A stretch of DNA of 64,000 bases from Gloeobacter violaceus PCC 7421 (GTDB lineage Bacteria > Cyanobacteriota > Cyanobacteriia > Gloeobacterales > Gloeobacteraceae), in contig NC_005125.1 in NCBI RefSeq assembly GCF_000011385.1, positions 3,534,001 to 3,598,000 of the forward strand, in the 5' to 3' direction. The first letter of the stretch is position 1, and each line of letters starts with the position of its first letter. Shown piece by piece: positions 54,667 to 62,966 of the stretch. The notes beneath the pieces were generated by a model. It was not told the origin of the DNA. It worked only from the letters and a program-made list of their open reading frames with translations, and searched no databases. The position numbers and the translations under genes are program-made.

Positions 54667-55187
54667 GGTTCAGGCTCGCGCACGTAATCGCCGGAGCGGC
54701 CCCCGGATTTGCGCATCAGCCGCACCCCTTCGATGGTCATGTCCTTTTGTAGAGCCTTGGCCATGTCGTAGAGGGTGAGGGCCGCGACGGCAGCGGCGGT
54801 GAGCGCCTCCATCTCGACGCCGGTCGAAGCCCGGGTCTTGACGGTCGCCTGCAGGCAGAATCCGGGCGGCTCGCTCTGGGGGGTGATCTCGATGTGCACC
54901 GCGCCGATGGGCAGTGGGTGGCACAGCGGAATCAAATCGCCCGTGCGCTTGGCGGCCATGATCCCGGCGATGCGGGCGGTGGCAAGCACATCCCCCTTGG
55001 GGGTGTTGCCCGCCAAAATCGCCTCGAGCGTGCCTGCCGCCATGCACACCCTCGCCTCAGCGACGGCGACGCGCTCACTGGCTTGCTTGGCCGTGACGTC
55101 TACCATACGGGCCTCGCCGGTGCCATCGATGTGGGAAAGCGGCTGCAAACGAAAACTCCGCCAAATCGCCTCCATCCTAACGGCCAT
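54663..55187 (-). CDS. moaC: cyclic pyranopterin monophosphate synthase
   Basis: MoaC completes the first stage of molybdenum-cofactor synthesis, making cyclic pyranopterin monophosphate with MoaA. Visible motifs are [49 protein letters not shown] and [10 protein letters not shown] give the ATG at 55187; 55175 and 55214 are also in frame, and the short N-terminal piece is not conserved. No other moa gene is present in the window. Confidence 0.94.
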   Translation of the reverse strand: MAVRMEAIWRSFRLQPLSHIDGTGEARMVDVTAKQASERVAVAEARVCMAAGTLEAILAGNTPKGDVLATARIAGIMAAKRTGDLIPLCHPLPIGAVHIEITPQSEPPGFCLQATVKTRASTGVEMEALTAAAVAALTLYDMAKALQKDMTIEGVRLMRKSGGRSGDYVREPEP

Positions 55188-55261
55188 CCCTAGTGCAGCC
55201 TTACACCTGAGCATAAATACTTAGTAATATAAGAAGTGACCACTTTTGGAGAAGTGCGCCC

Positions 55262-55606
55262 GTGTTCTACAGATTGTCCGAGCAGTACCGCTATTTTGTT
55301 CGCGACCTGATCGTCAATTTGCAGGCACTTTCGATCGTCATGGAGCGCCGGGGTTATCTGGTCTCCTGCTACACCTGCGGCGAGGAGGCCGACAGTGCCT
55401 GCTTCATGGTGAGCATGGGCAATGAGATGATCCGCTTTTTGGTGTCCGATCAGGGCATCGTCTGGACCGAAATTTGCGACGACGCGGAACTGGTGCGCCT
55501 GGAGGGGGCCGAGGCGATTGCCAGGTTGCAGGAGTTGGCGGATCTGATCAAACAGGGATTGATGGAGCCCGCTCAGCCGCTTTCGGCGCCCCTGCCTTCC
55601 CTATAA
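55262..55606 (+). CDS. DUF1815 family protein
   Basis: A 114-residue protein of a family restricted mainly to cyanobacteria. It reads MFYRLSEQYRYFVRDLIVNLQAL, then SCYTCG, FMVSMGN and IRFLVSDQGIVWTE. Starts with GTG. The function of DUF1815 is unknown. It supports the cyanobacterial origin of the segment. Confidence 0.85.
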   Translation: MFYRLSEQYRYFVRDLIVNLQALSIVMERRGYLVSCYTCGEEADSACFMVSMGNEMIRFLVSDQGIVWTEICDDAELVRLEGAEAIARLQELADLIKQGLMEPAQPLSAPLPSL

Positions 55607-55644
55607 TTGAGGGGACGCCCCCATTTACGGAAGGTTTTCTGACC

Positions 55645-55749
55645 ATGAGCGGCAACGGCTGGTTGTTCCTTGCTTTTCTCGGCTTGCTGGTAGTCTTTGT
55701 CCCCACGGTCGTTTTTTTGCTCTACAGAAGCGGCCAACGCCTGTTCTAG
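55645..55749 (+). CDS. psbM: photosystem II protein PsbM, divergent
   Basis: A 34-residue one-helix membrane peptide, WLFLAFLGLLVVFVPTVVFLLYR, with an aaggtt ribosome-binding site. Its pattern L-x-F-(I/L)-A...V-(L/F)-V-P-(S/T)-V-F-L-(I/L)-x-Y matches PsbM, the small subunit at the photosystem II dimer interface. The N-terminus (MSGNG) and the C-terminus (RSGQRLF) differ from typical PsbM, so it is either divergent or another small PSII-like peptide. A strong terminator follows 19 bp after the stop. Confidence 0.6.
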   Translation: MSGNGWLFLAFLGLLVVFVPTVVFLLYRSGQRLF

Positions 55750-55767
55750 GCGCTTCCGGCACCCAGA

Positions 55768-55797
55768 CCGCACCCCCCGCACGGGGGTGCGGTTTTT
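55768..55797 (+). terminator. Rho-independent terminator after psbM-like gene
   Basis: ccgcaccccc (55768-55777) pairs with gggggtgcgg (55783-55792) and is followed directly by five T. It separates psbM from the 6S RNA gene. Confidence 0.92.
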
Positions 55798-55840
55798 GCG
55801 AGATTGGCCGCGGCAGTGGCCTTCTGGGAACAGGCTTTGT

Positions 55841-55846
55841 TAAGAT
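55841..55846 (+). promoter_or_regulatory. putative -10 box of 6S RNA
   Basis: The hexamer taagat, preceded by tttgt, lies about 7 nt before the probable 5' end of the RNA. Confidence 0.4.
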
Positions 55847-55850
55847 GCTC

Positions 55851-56025
55851 TTGGCCTGCGACGTTGGTGAATGCCAATAAAGTTATCGATCTATACTTTG
55901 TGCGATAGGGAGCCAAACGCGGTCGGCGGTGAGCAAGCCGGGCATCTTCGGATGAATCTCGGAGTCTCTAAAGCCGATTCACCGGTTCCCACCTGGGTTA
56001 CCAGAGGTCGCATACTGAGGTAAAA
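55851..56025 (+). ncRNA. ssrS: 6S RNA (RNA polymerase-binding regulator), probable
   Basis: The stretch resembles 6S RNA in layout. The outer stem tgcgac (55857-55862) pairs with gtcgca (56007-56012). The central part gcggtcggcggtgagcaagc is close to the E. coli gcggttggtgagcatgc, and attcaccggttcccacctgggttacc is close to cattcacc..aaccaaggg..gttac. 6S RNA mimics an open promoter and binds RNA polymerase holoenzyme. The match was made from memory, not by covariance search, and ends are approximate. Confidence 0.65.
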
Positions 56026-56123
56026 CGGCGTTGCGGGTCTTCAAGCTTTTGCGTGGTTCGTCCGGTGTCGGCTTTCCCTGCGGGTAAGCTCGGGAACACA
56101 CGGGCTTGCGGTGGAAGATCTCG

Positions 56124-56888
56124 ATGAGCAGGTCAGGTCCAAAGGGCTTTGTCTACTGGTTGTTCGGGGAGCGCGCCGGCCGGGTCATCGTCGGCTTCTG
56201 GAACTGGCTGTGGGGCCGGCCGGTCGAGCAGGGCGGAGACATGTCGGTCAAAGTGGCCGAGCAGGCTTACCGCGACATCCAGCTTTCAGTCAAGCGGCTG
56301 ACCGAGGCGGTGGCCACCCAGGTGAGTGCCTACCGCCGCGCCCAGCAGCTCTACCAGCAAAAAGTGCGCGAGTATCAAACCCTTGAGCAGCAGGCACTGA
56401 TGGCCAAGCGCCAGGGGCAGATGGATCTGGCACGCCAGGCGCTCAGCAAAGCGCTCGCTGTCGAGCAGATCCTCCCGGAGTTGCAAGATCGAGTCCAAAA
56501 AGCCGAGCAGTACGCCGAGGCGGCCCGCGCCCGCCTTGCCAAAGAGCAGCTGCAGCTTGAGGAATATAAGTCGCGCCTGCAGAACCTCAAAGACCTCAAC
56601 GAGATCAATAACGCCCTCGCCACGATGGCCCGGGTGAGTGACCAGTACAATATCGACTCGGCCCGCTCGCAGTTCGAGCAGGCGAGCTCCGCCGTGCAGC
56701 GCAAAAAATTTCAGGTCGAAGCCCTAAACGAACTGGCCGAGAACCCGGCTCAAAAAGTCGAAGACGACCTCAAGCAACTCTCCCTCGATGCCGAACTCGA
56801 CCGCCGCCTCGGTTCCTTGGGCGAGCCGTCCAACCCGCCTTTGAGGCTGCCCGAGCGCGAAAACGAATCCGACCGCCGCCAGGACTGA
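56124..56888 (+). CDS. PspA/IM30 (Vipp1-related) family protein
   Basis: A 254-residue protein dominated by long amphipathic helices (SVKVAEQAYRDIQLSVKRLT, EQQALMAKRQGQMDLARQAL, LQLEEYKSRLQNLKDL), the hallmark of the ESCRT-III-like PspA/IM30 family. A short hydrophobic segment (GRVIVGFWNWLWG) precedes it, which may bind membrane. In cyanobacteria Vipp1 is tied to thylakoid biogenesis and PspA to membrane stress. The lineage thought to lack thylakoids makes this copy interesting. I chose the ATG at 56124; a TTG at 56106 is in frame. Confidence 0.85.
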   Translation: MSRSGPKGFVYWLFGERAGRVIVGFWNWLWGRPVEQGGDMSVKVAEQAYRDIQLSVKRLTEAVATQVSAYRRAQQLYQQKVREYQTLEQQALMAKRQGQMDLARQALSKALAVEQILPELQDRVQKAEQYAEAARARLAKEQLQLEEYKSRLQNLKDLNEINNALATMARVSDQYNIDSARSQFEQASSAVQRKKFQVEALNELAENPAQKVEDDLKQLSLDAELDRRLGSLGEPSNPPLRLPERENESDRRQD

Positions 56889-57014
56889 GCACAGCGAGGG
56901 CACCGCCGCAAACCGTCGCCTATCTCCTCCCCAGGGGTGATCCCAAAACCCTTGACAGAATATTACGTATTGTTAACATCGAATTTAAGAAAAGCTTCCG
57001 CTTGGGAGGGAGTC

Positions 57015-57206
57015 GTGGGCAGCGAGCAAAAAGAGTTAGAGCGATACTTGCTCAACAACGGCATCGTCAACCGGCGGGAGCTGGAGCTGGCCAAGAAGGT
57101 GCAGCGTGCCCAGCAGGGACCGCTGCCGATCTTGCTTTGGCAGTTGAGCTTTATCACGCTGGTCCAGTTGGGCGCCCTGCTCGACTGGAGCGGTCAACTT
57201 TCATAA
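57015..57206 (+). CDS. DUF2949 family protein
   Basis: A 63-residue helical protein with the DUF2949 pattern: LERYLLNNGIVNRRELELAKK, then QGPLPILLWQLSFITLVQLGALLDW. A gggaggg site lies 4 bp before the GTG at 57015, so I prefer this start over the GTG at 56937. Known mainly from cyanobacteria; function unknown. Confidence 0.8.
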   Translation: MGSEQKELERYLLNNGIVNRRELELAKKVQRAQQGPLPILLWQLSFITLVQLGALLDWSGQLS

Positions 57207-57282
57207 AATCCGCCCCGCCCCCAGGCGGTTAGGATGGATACGCGCCGGCGGCTTTGCGGCCATCAACCATTGGGACGCCTCC

Positions 57283-58410
57283 ATGCTCATCCGCCCCGTT
57301 CACTACCGCGACCTCGACTCGGTTCGCAGGCTTTACGACCAGACCAGCGGCGGTGCGGCCTTTGCCAGTCAGGATGTGCTTCAGCCCTTGCGGGGCATCC
57401 ACCGCCTGTACGGCCCGGTGAAACTTTTGAGTCTGTTCCGCAACCCGATGCAGCATGTCTTCTGCCTGCACGTCGCTCAGCTCGAAGGGCAGATTGTCGG
57501 GTTAGTGCAGGTGCGTCCGGTCAACGTCGGCTACACCACCTGGCAGGTCGAGCACATTGCCGTGGCGGATGATGTGCGCGGCCAGGGCATCGACACGCAG
57601 CTGCTCAGCCATGTTTTTGAGTACTACCGGCCCGAGGCGCGCAATTGGATGGCCGAAGTCGACATCCACAACCGCCAGGCCCTGGCTCTCTATCGCCAGA
57701 ACGGTTTTCAGTCGCTGGCACAGCTGTGTTACTGGCAGATTTCGCCCGCGGTGCTGGCGGATCTGGCCCGCTGCGAGAAGCCGCCGCTCAATTTCTTCAA
57801 GCCGGTGAGCAACGCCGATGCGGCCTTGATGTGCCAGCTCGATACCGCCACCATGCCGCCCATCGTCCGCCAAATTTTTGATCGCCACCCGAGCGATTTT
57901 CACCGCAGTGTCGTCACCCGCACCTTCGAGGCGGCGGTGCGCTCGTTCAACCAGACCCTGCGCGTCGCCCAGTTCGTCTATGAGCCCCAGCGCAAGGCGG
58001 CCATCGGCAGCTTCGAACTGATTCTCTCGACGACCGGGCTGCTGCCGCACCGTGCCCATTTGCTGGTGCACCCCGCCTACACCTGGCTCTATCCGCAGCT
58101 GGCCGTCCACATTGCGGGCATCTTGCAAAATTACCCGGCCCAGGCGCTGCAGGTGGTCTCGACCGACTACCAGCCGGAGCGCGAAGAATTTCTCAATTCG
58201 ATCGCGGCGGAAGATATCGAGCGCCGTTTGCTGATGTCGCGCTCGACCTGGCCCAAGGTGCGCGAGACGCGCAATCTGCTCGAAGGACTGCAGCTCAAGG
58301 ACATGCTGCCGGGCTTCTCGCTGGGCAACAAGCAGCCTTTGCCCGAGCCTTTTCAGCGCTCCGAAAACAACCGCGACCAGGAGCCCCCTTCGACGACGGG
58401 CTGGCGATGA
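57283..58410 (+). CDS. GNAT family N-acetyltransferase with C-terminal extension
   Basis: A 375-residue protein. The first 150 residues are a GNAT domain ([19 protein letters not shown], then [20 protein letters not shown], where the acetyl-CoA pyrophosphate loop R/Q-x-x-G-x-G/A is present as VRGQGID, and YRQNGFQ). The 225-residue C-terminal region is not recognised. Its stop overlaps the hisG start by 4 bp (ATGA), so the two are cotranscribed. Such GNAT-hisG pairs may be a cyanobacterial arrangement; substrate unknown. Confidence 0.78.
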
Positions 58411-59051
58411 ATATCACTATCGCCTTACCCAAAGGGGCCTTGCTCAAGGGTACGATCGCCCGCCTGCAGGCTATCGGCATCGACTTTGGCGAATTTCTCG
58501 AAGGCTCCAACCGGTTGTTGCGCCTTGAAGATCGTTCGGGCCGCTACGAGGGTCTGCTGGTGCGCGCCCAGGATGTGCCGGTGTACGTCGCCTACGGCCA
58601 GGCCCAGGTGGGGATAGTGGGTTTTGACGTCCTCAAAGAAAAGCAACTGCCCGTCGCCCAGGTGGCGGATCTCGGGTTTGGCTACTGCCGCATGTCGGTG
58701 GCAGTCAAAAGTGACAGCCCCTACCGCAGTGTGCAGGATCTGCCCGCCCACTGCCGGGTGGCCTCCAAATTCACCACCTGCGCCAGGAGCTACTTCGAGG
58801 AGCGGGAACTGCCCGTGGAGCTGATTCCCCTCTACGGCTCGGTGGAACTTGCCCCGCTCACCGGCATGGCCGAGGCGATCGTGGACCTGGTGTCCACGGG
58901 CCGCACCCTCAAGGACAACGGCCTAGTCGAACTCGAAAAAATCTTCGACAGCACCGCCCGGCTGATTGCCCATCCGCTCAGCTACCGGCTGGGACGGGTG
59001 GGCCTGCACGAACTATTGGGGCAGATCCGGACGGCGGCGGTCCCGGCCTAG
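58407..59051 (+). CDS. hisG: ATP phosphoribosyltransferase, short (HisG-S) form
   Basis: A 214-residue catalytic subunit that starts histidine synthesis by coupling ATP to PRPP. It has [11 protein letters not shown], the PRPP-binding-type loop [14 protein letters not shown] and [11 protein letters not shown]. Its length lacks the regulatory C-terminal domain, so it should work with HisZ; no hisZ is in the window. Confidence 0.95.
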
Positions 59052-59260
59052 CGCTGTAGCTGCATGAAGAACATCATCACTACGCCGGGCAGGCTTGCCA
59101 GGCCAAACAGCAGCAGGCCCAGACAGATAAGCTTGTCGATCATTCCGGCCATCACGCCCGTGTGCTGCTCGACAACCGCCCCGTAGCGCTCGTTGTCCCA
59201 GGAAAAACTTTCGTCGGAAGCCGGGTTGGAATTGGAGTTGGATCTTGGACCAGAAGTCAT
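59048..59260 (-). CDS. small membrane protein, 70 residues
   Basis: One clear hydrophobic segment ([23 protein letters not shown]) after a polar N-terminus. Convergent with hisG and overlapping its stop by 4 bp. Not recognised. Confidence 0.5.
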
Positions 59261-59347
59261 TGCCGGTGCGCCCTTCGACTCTCACGTAACTTATAAAATC
59301 GACGAGCAATTACGGCGCACAAACTTGACAAATGTTTATAAGCCGAG

Positions 59348-60037
59348 TTATGAGGCTGTGGCTTTGAAGATCAAAAAGTAGTCCTGCTCGTCGGCTTTGA
59401 CAAAGTCGAAGCTGCGCACCAGTTCGAATCCGGCGATCTTGGCTTCTTTGATCACGACGCTGCGATCGAGGCCGTGGTCGCCGCCGGTGCCGTTGCGGTC
59501 GATAATCCCGACCAGGCCGCCGGGTTTGAGGGCAAGGCGGGTGTTCTTGAGCAGGGCCACCGGGTCGGCCACCTCGTGGTAGGTCTTGAGGAGCAGCACG
59601 GCATCGACGCTCGCCTTGGGCAGTTTCGGGTCGCCGGGTTCGCCGAGCACCGTCTCGATATTGTCGTAGCCCTCGCGCCGGGCGCGCGTCGCGATCGTTT
59701 CGAGAAATTGGTCATTGATTTCGACGGCGTAGACCCTGCCCCCCGGACGGACGCGCCGGGCGGCGCGCACGGCAAACCAGCCGCCCCCCGCGCCGATGTC
59801 GGCGACGGTCTTGCCCGCTTGGATCTGCAGCTCGTCCATGACGCGATCAATCTGCAGGCGCTGGTCGCGACCCGGGTACTCAAAAATGTTCGTGCTGCCG
59901 GTGTAAGGTTCGCTCACGGGACGCTCGGTCTGGGCGGTCACCAGGCGCGGACCGCAAGAAACAAGCAGCAACGCCCCAAAGGCGGCGGCGAACCAACGGT
60001 AAGCAGGCACAGGCAAACTCCCAGACAACGCCTCCAT
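59348..60037 (-). CDS. SAM-dependent methyltransferase with lipoprotein-type signal
   Basis: A 229-residue class I SAM methyltransferase (VADIGAGGGWFAVRAARR, YAVEINDQFLETI, LKPGGLVGIIDR). Unusually, it begins with a signal-like segment ending in LLVSCG, a lipobox, which suggests export and lipid attachment. A methyltransferase would then act outside the cytosol, where SAM is not normally available. Alternatively the hydrophobic segment is a membrane anchor with the catalytic domain on the cytoplasmic side. I chose the ATG at 60037; the one at 60079 also fits. Confidence 0.7.
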   Translation of the reverse strand: MEALSGSLPVPAYRWFAAAFGALLLVSCGPRLVTAQTERPVSEPYTGSTNIFEYPGRDQRLQIDRVMDELQIQAGKTVADIGAGGGWFAVRAARRVRPGGRVYAVEINDQFLETIATRARREGYDNIETVLGEPGDPKLPKASVDAVLLLKTYHEVADPVALLKNTRLALKPGGLVGIIDRNGTGGDHGLDRSVVIKEAKIAGFELVRSFDFVKADEQDYFLIFKATAS

Positions 60038-60099
60038 GATAAGAAACAGACCGGCAGCCGCCGCGCCGCGTGCTAACACAGAAAAAACAACCGATCACC

Positions 60100-60591
60100 A
60101 TGGCTGCCCAAACCTATTCATTCGATGTGGTCTCCGATTTTGACCGCCAGGAGCTGGTCAACGCCGTCGACCAAGCCCTGCGCGAGATCAACAGCCGCTA
60201 CGACCTCAAAGACACCAAGTCCGAAATCGCCCTCGAAGAGGAGCAGATCGTCATCAACACCGCGAGCGAACTGAGCCTCAACGCCATCTACGACGTGCTT
60301 TGCACCAAGGCCGCCAAGCGCAACCTGTCGCTGAAGATTTTTGCGCCGGGCAAGGTGGAGAGCGCCTCGGGCAACCGGGTACGCCAGAGCGTCGCGTTGC
60401 AGCGCGGCCTCAGCCAGGAGTTGGCCAAGCAGATCACCAAGCTCATCCGCGACAACACCAAGACCACCCCGCAGATACAGGGGGACGCCGTCCGGGTGAG
60501 CAGCAAGAGCCGCGACGATCTGCAGACGGTCATCCAGCTGCTCAAAAGCCAGGACTATCCGGTGCCGCTGCAGTTTACCAACTACCGTTGA
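60100..60591 (+). CDS. YajQ family nucleotide-binding protein
   Basis: A 163-residue YajQ protein with two ferredoxin-like domains ([34 protein letters not shown], then [22 protein letters not shown]). YajQ proteins bind nucleic acids or cyclic di-GMP. Starts at the ATG 60100. Its stop overlaps the 3' end of the convergent gene by 17 bp. Confidence 0.93.
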   Translation: MAAQTYSFDVVSDFDRQELVNAVDQALREINSRYDLKDTKSEIALEEEQIVINTASELSLNAIYDVLCTKAAKRNLSLKIFAPGKVESASGNRVRQSVALQRGLSQELAKQITKLIRDNTKTTPQIQGDAVRVSSKSRDDLQTVIQLLKSQDYPVPLQFTNYR

Positions 60592-61228
60592 GGTCGGCTG
60601 GACCGTTCGGCAGTTGGGCTATCGGGCTGTCGAAATCCACCTCGCCCAAAAACTGCACGCCCAAGGTCTGCATCGGCTCCAGGCTCGCCGCCAGGGTGCC
60701 CGTCGACCGCTCGGGTGCGGGCGGTGCGGCGGCCCCAAAGAGCGCCCCCAGCAAGCTAGTGGCGGCCCGGGCCTGGCGGGAGTGGACCGGGATACCCAGC
60801 AAGTCGCCCCCGGCTTCGAAGAGCGTGCCGCTTGCCTCGCGCCCCGGATAGCGGGGGGTCGCGGTGCCTGTACGGCGCAGCAAGCCGGGAATGGGAGTGC
60901 TGGTCGCCCGCACGGCGTAGACGTTTTGCCCGATCACGAGCGATTCGATGTTGAGCGCACCGCTCGCTTCACCGGTGCGCTCGAAGCGGCCCACCAGCAG
61001 CGCACCGCCGGGGATCGTCAGGCCGCCCGCCCGCGCGGCCACCGGCACGGTGACGGTGCGATTTTCTTCAAGCGATAGCGGAGCACCCGAGTTGGACAGG
61101 ACCAGAAACTGGACGCGGGTGCCGGCGGCGATGCGCGCAAGACTCACCTCGAAGCGCGGCACGGGCGTCTGGGCAAGCGCGGCGGTCGGCAACAGCAAAA
61201 GAGACACCAAGGCAAAACGGAAATTCAT
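60575..61228 (-). CDS. exported protein with TrbI/VirB10-like beta-sandwich
   Basis: A 217-residue protein with signal peptide ([20 protein letters not shown]). The core phrase [13 protein letters not shown] and the beta-rich layout recall the C-terminal domain of VirB10/TrbI-type proteins, though no other conjugation gene is near. Could be a free periplasmic protein with this fold. I chose the ATG at 61228. Confidence 0.55.
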   Translation of the reverse strand: MNFRFALVSLLLLPTAALAQTPVPRFEVSLARIAAGTRVQFLVLSNSGAPLSLEENRTVTVPVAARAGGLTIPGGALLVGRFERTGEASGALNIESLVIGQNVYAVRATSTPIPGLLRRTGTATPRYPGREASGTLFEAGGDLLGIPVHSRQARAATSLLGALFGAAAPPAPERSTGTLAASLEPMQTLGVQFLGEVDFDSPIAQLPNGPADLNGSW

Positions 61229-61386
61229 GGCACCTGATGGGACATCGACAGGGCCATTAGAAGCGACGGCTGCGCGCACGGGCAAAATTTGCGGCGCTTC
61301 TCCGCCTGCGGCGGGCGGCGCCGCACGGGACGGCTGGGCATTGGGTCCGGCGCAATGTATCGTAAAAAACGGGGGGACCGTTTCGG

Positions 61387-61740
61387 ATGGTGACGATGAA
61401 ACGCAGAGCGCTGGCGGGGGCTTTGGCGGCGGCGGTGGCGGGGTGGCCCGTGACGGCCAGTACCGGCAAGCCGCAACTGCTCGAATTTTGGGCTTCGTGG
61501 TGCGGCGTATGCCGGGCCATGGAGCCGACGATGGCGGCTCTGAAGGAGCGCTGGGGCAAGCAGGTGGATATCCGCATCGTCGATGTGGACGAACCCGAGA
61601 ATGCCGCCCTGGTGCGCCGGTACAAGATTTTCGGAACGGCGACTTTTGTGTTGCTCGACGGTCGGGGCAAAGAAGCCTACCGCGGCAGCGGTCAGATTCC
61701 CCAGACGGTTTTCGAGTCCGAGTTCAAAAAAGTGCTTTGA
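61387..61740 (+). CDS. exported thioredoxin-like protein (WCGVC)
   Basis: A 117-residue thioredoxin-fold protein with an N-terminal signal or anchor (RALAGALAAAVAGWPVTA) and the redox motif WCGVC. The remaining thioredoxin features (DIRIVDVDEPENAAL, FGTATFVLLDGRG) are present; the cis-proline loop is TATF, where TPT(F) would be usual. It starts at 61387 or at the ATG 9 bp later. It lies 22 bp before a peroxiredoxin gene, its likely partner outside the cytosol. Confidence 0.82.
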   Translation: MVTMKRRALAGALAAAVAGWPVTASTGKPQLLEFWASWCGVCRAMEPTMAALKERWGKQVDIRIVDVDEPENAALVRRYKIFGTATFVLLDGRGKEAYRGSGQIPQTVFESEFKKVL

Positions 61741-61761
61741 AGCTAAAAAAGGCGTGCACCC

Positions 61762-62304
61762 ATGCGTAAATTGCTGCTGAAATCCTCTTTGCTCTTTGCT
61801 CTCCTGCTCGCAGGTCCACAGGCGGCCCTGCTGGCTGCTCCCCGGGTGGGCGAGGCCGCTCCCGCCTTCGAGCTGCCGGTGGCGGCGGGTAAAAAAATCT
61901 CGCTCAAAGACTTCCAGGGCAAGTGGCTGGTGCTCTACTTCTACCCCAAGGACATGACCAGCGGCTGCACCATCGAGGCGCAGCGCTTTCAAAAAGACTT
62001 GGCCCAGTACAAGCAGCTGGGCGCCGAGATTGTCGGAGTGAGCGCCGACGCCCTCGACTCCCACAGCATGTTCAGCAAAAAAGAGGGTCTCACCTTCTTG
62101 CTCGCCTCCGACGTGGGAGGAAAGGTGGCCCAGGCCTACGACTCCTGGTACGGCCTGGGCGATATGGGCATGGCGGCCCGCAACACCTACCTCATCGACC
62201 CCCAGGGGCGGGTGGCGAAGGTCTTCTCCAATGTCGACCCGACCGGCCATAGCCGGGAGGTGCTCTCCACCCTCAAGCAAATCCAAGCCAAGGCACAGCG
62301 CTGA
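61762..62304 (+). CDS. exported PrxQ/Bcp-type peroxiredoxin, one-cysteine
   Basis: A 180-residue peroxiredoxin with signal peptide (cleavage near LLAA-PR). The peroxidatic cysteine lies in YPKDMTSGCTIEAQRF, with the family-typical VGVSADALDSHSMF. The usual resolving cysteine five residues after the first (C-x4-C) is absent, and no other cysteine occurs, so it must work as a 1-Cys enzyme. The neighbouring WCGVC thioredoxin-like protein is a natural reductant. Its stop overlaps the next start by one base. Confidence 0.88.
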   Translation: MRKLLLKSSLLFALLLAGPQAALLAAPRVGEAAPAFELPVAAGKKISLKDFQGKWLVLYFYPKDMTSGCTIEAQRFQKDLAQYKQLGAEIVGVSADALDSHSMFSKKEGLTFLLASDVGGKVAQAYDSWYGLGDMGMAARNTYLIDPQGRVAKVFSNVDPTGHSREVLSTLKQIQAKAQR

Positions 62305-62723
62305 TGAACGCGGTTCAGGAACTATTCGACCAGAGCATCCAGCGCTACGAGGCGGGCGAAGCGGCCGACGTGCTGCTGCCGGTATTCCGCGAGATTGCCG
62401 AGAAGCAGCCCAAGAACGGCCCGGCCCTCACCTGCCTCGCCTGGCTGTATCTGCTGAACTCCGAAGCGCCCAAAGCCCTCAAAGTCGCCAAGCAGGCGAC
62501 CAAACTCGCCCCCGCCGACGCCCAGGCTTACGTCAATCTTTCCCTCGCCATGCTGGAGACAGGCCAAAAGGGTGTGCGCGAACCGATCGAGCGTGCCCAG
62601 CAAGTCTGCCAGCTCGACCCGAAGCAGGCCGAAGAAGTGCGCAAGAACTTCGAAGAAGGTCTCAAGCGCCGCCCCGAGTGGAAGGAACTGACCAAGGTGC
62701 GTAACTGGCTTTTTGAGAGTTAG
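62304..62723 (+). CDS. TPR-repeat protein
   Basis: A 139-residue helical protein with two to three tetratricopeptide-type helix pairs (ALTCLAWLYLLNSEAPKALKVAKQATKLAPADAQ in part). Translationally coupled to the peroxiredoxin gene (TGATG). No signal peptide. Likely a protein-protein interaction scaffold; partner unknown. Confidence 0.78.
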   Translation: MNAVQELFDQSIQRYEAGEAADVLLPVFREIAEKQPKNGPALTCLAWLYLLNSEAPKALKVAKQATKLAPADAQAYVNLSLAMLETGQKGVREPIERAQQVCQLDPKQAEEVRKNFEEGLKRRPEWKELTKVRNWLFES

Positions 62724-62966
62724 AACATCCGTCTGCGTCACCTCAACTAACTCCAACGCGCCTTGATCTTTCGCCGCTCCCCGATGTACAGCACAGGTGC
62801 GCCAGCGACACTGAACTGGAAGCGACGGATATTTCTCAGCATGGCGAGGAAGAGGTTCTCCTGAGGAAGCCGTACATCTACTGATGAGCATACAACCTTG
62901 GGACAGGCTATACTTATATGAGTTTTTGTCAATCGTTGCGATTAAGCACCTGGCAAGGAGATTTAT

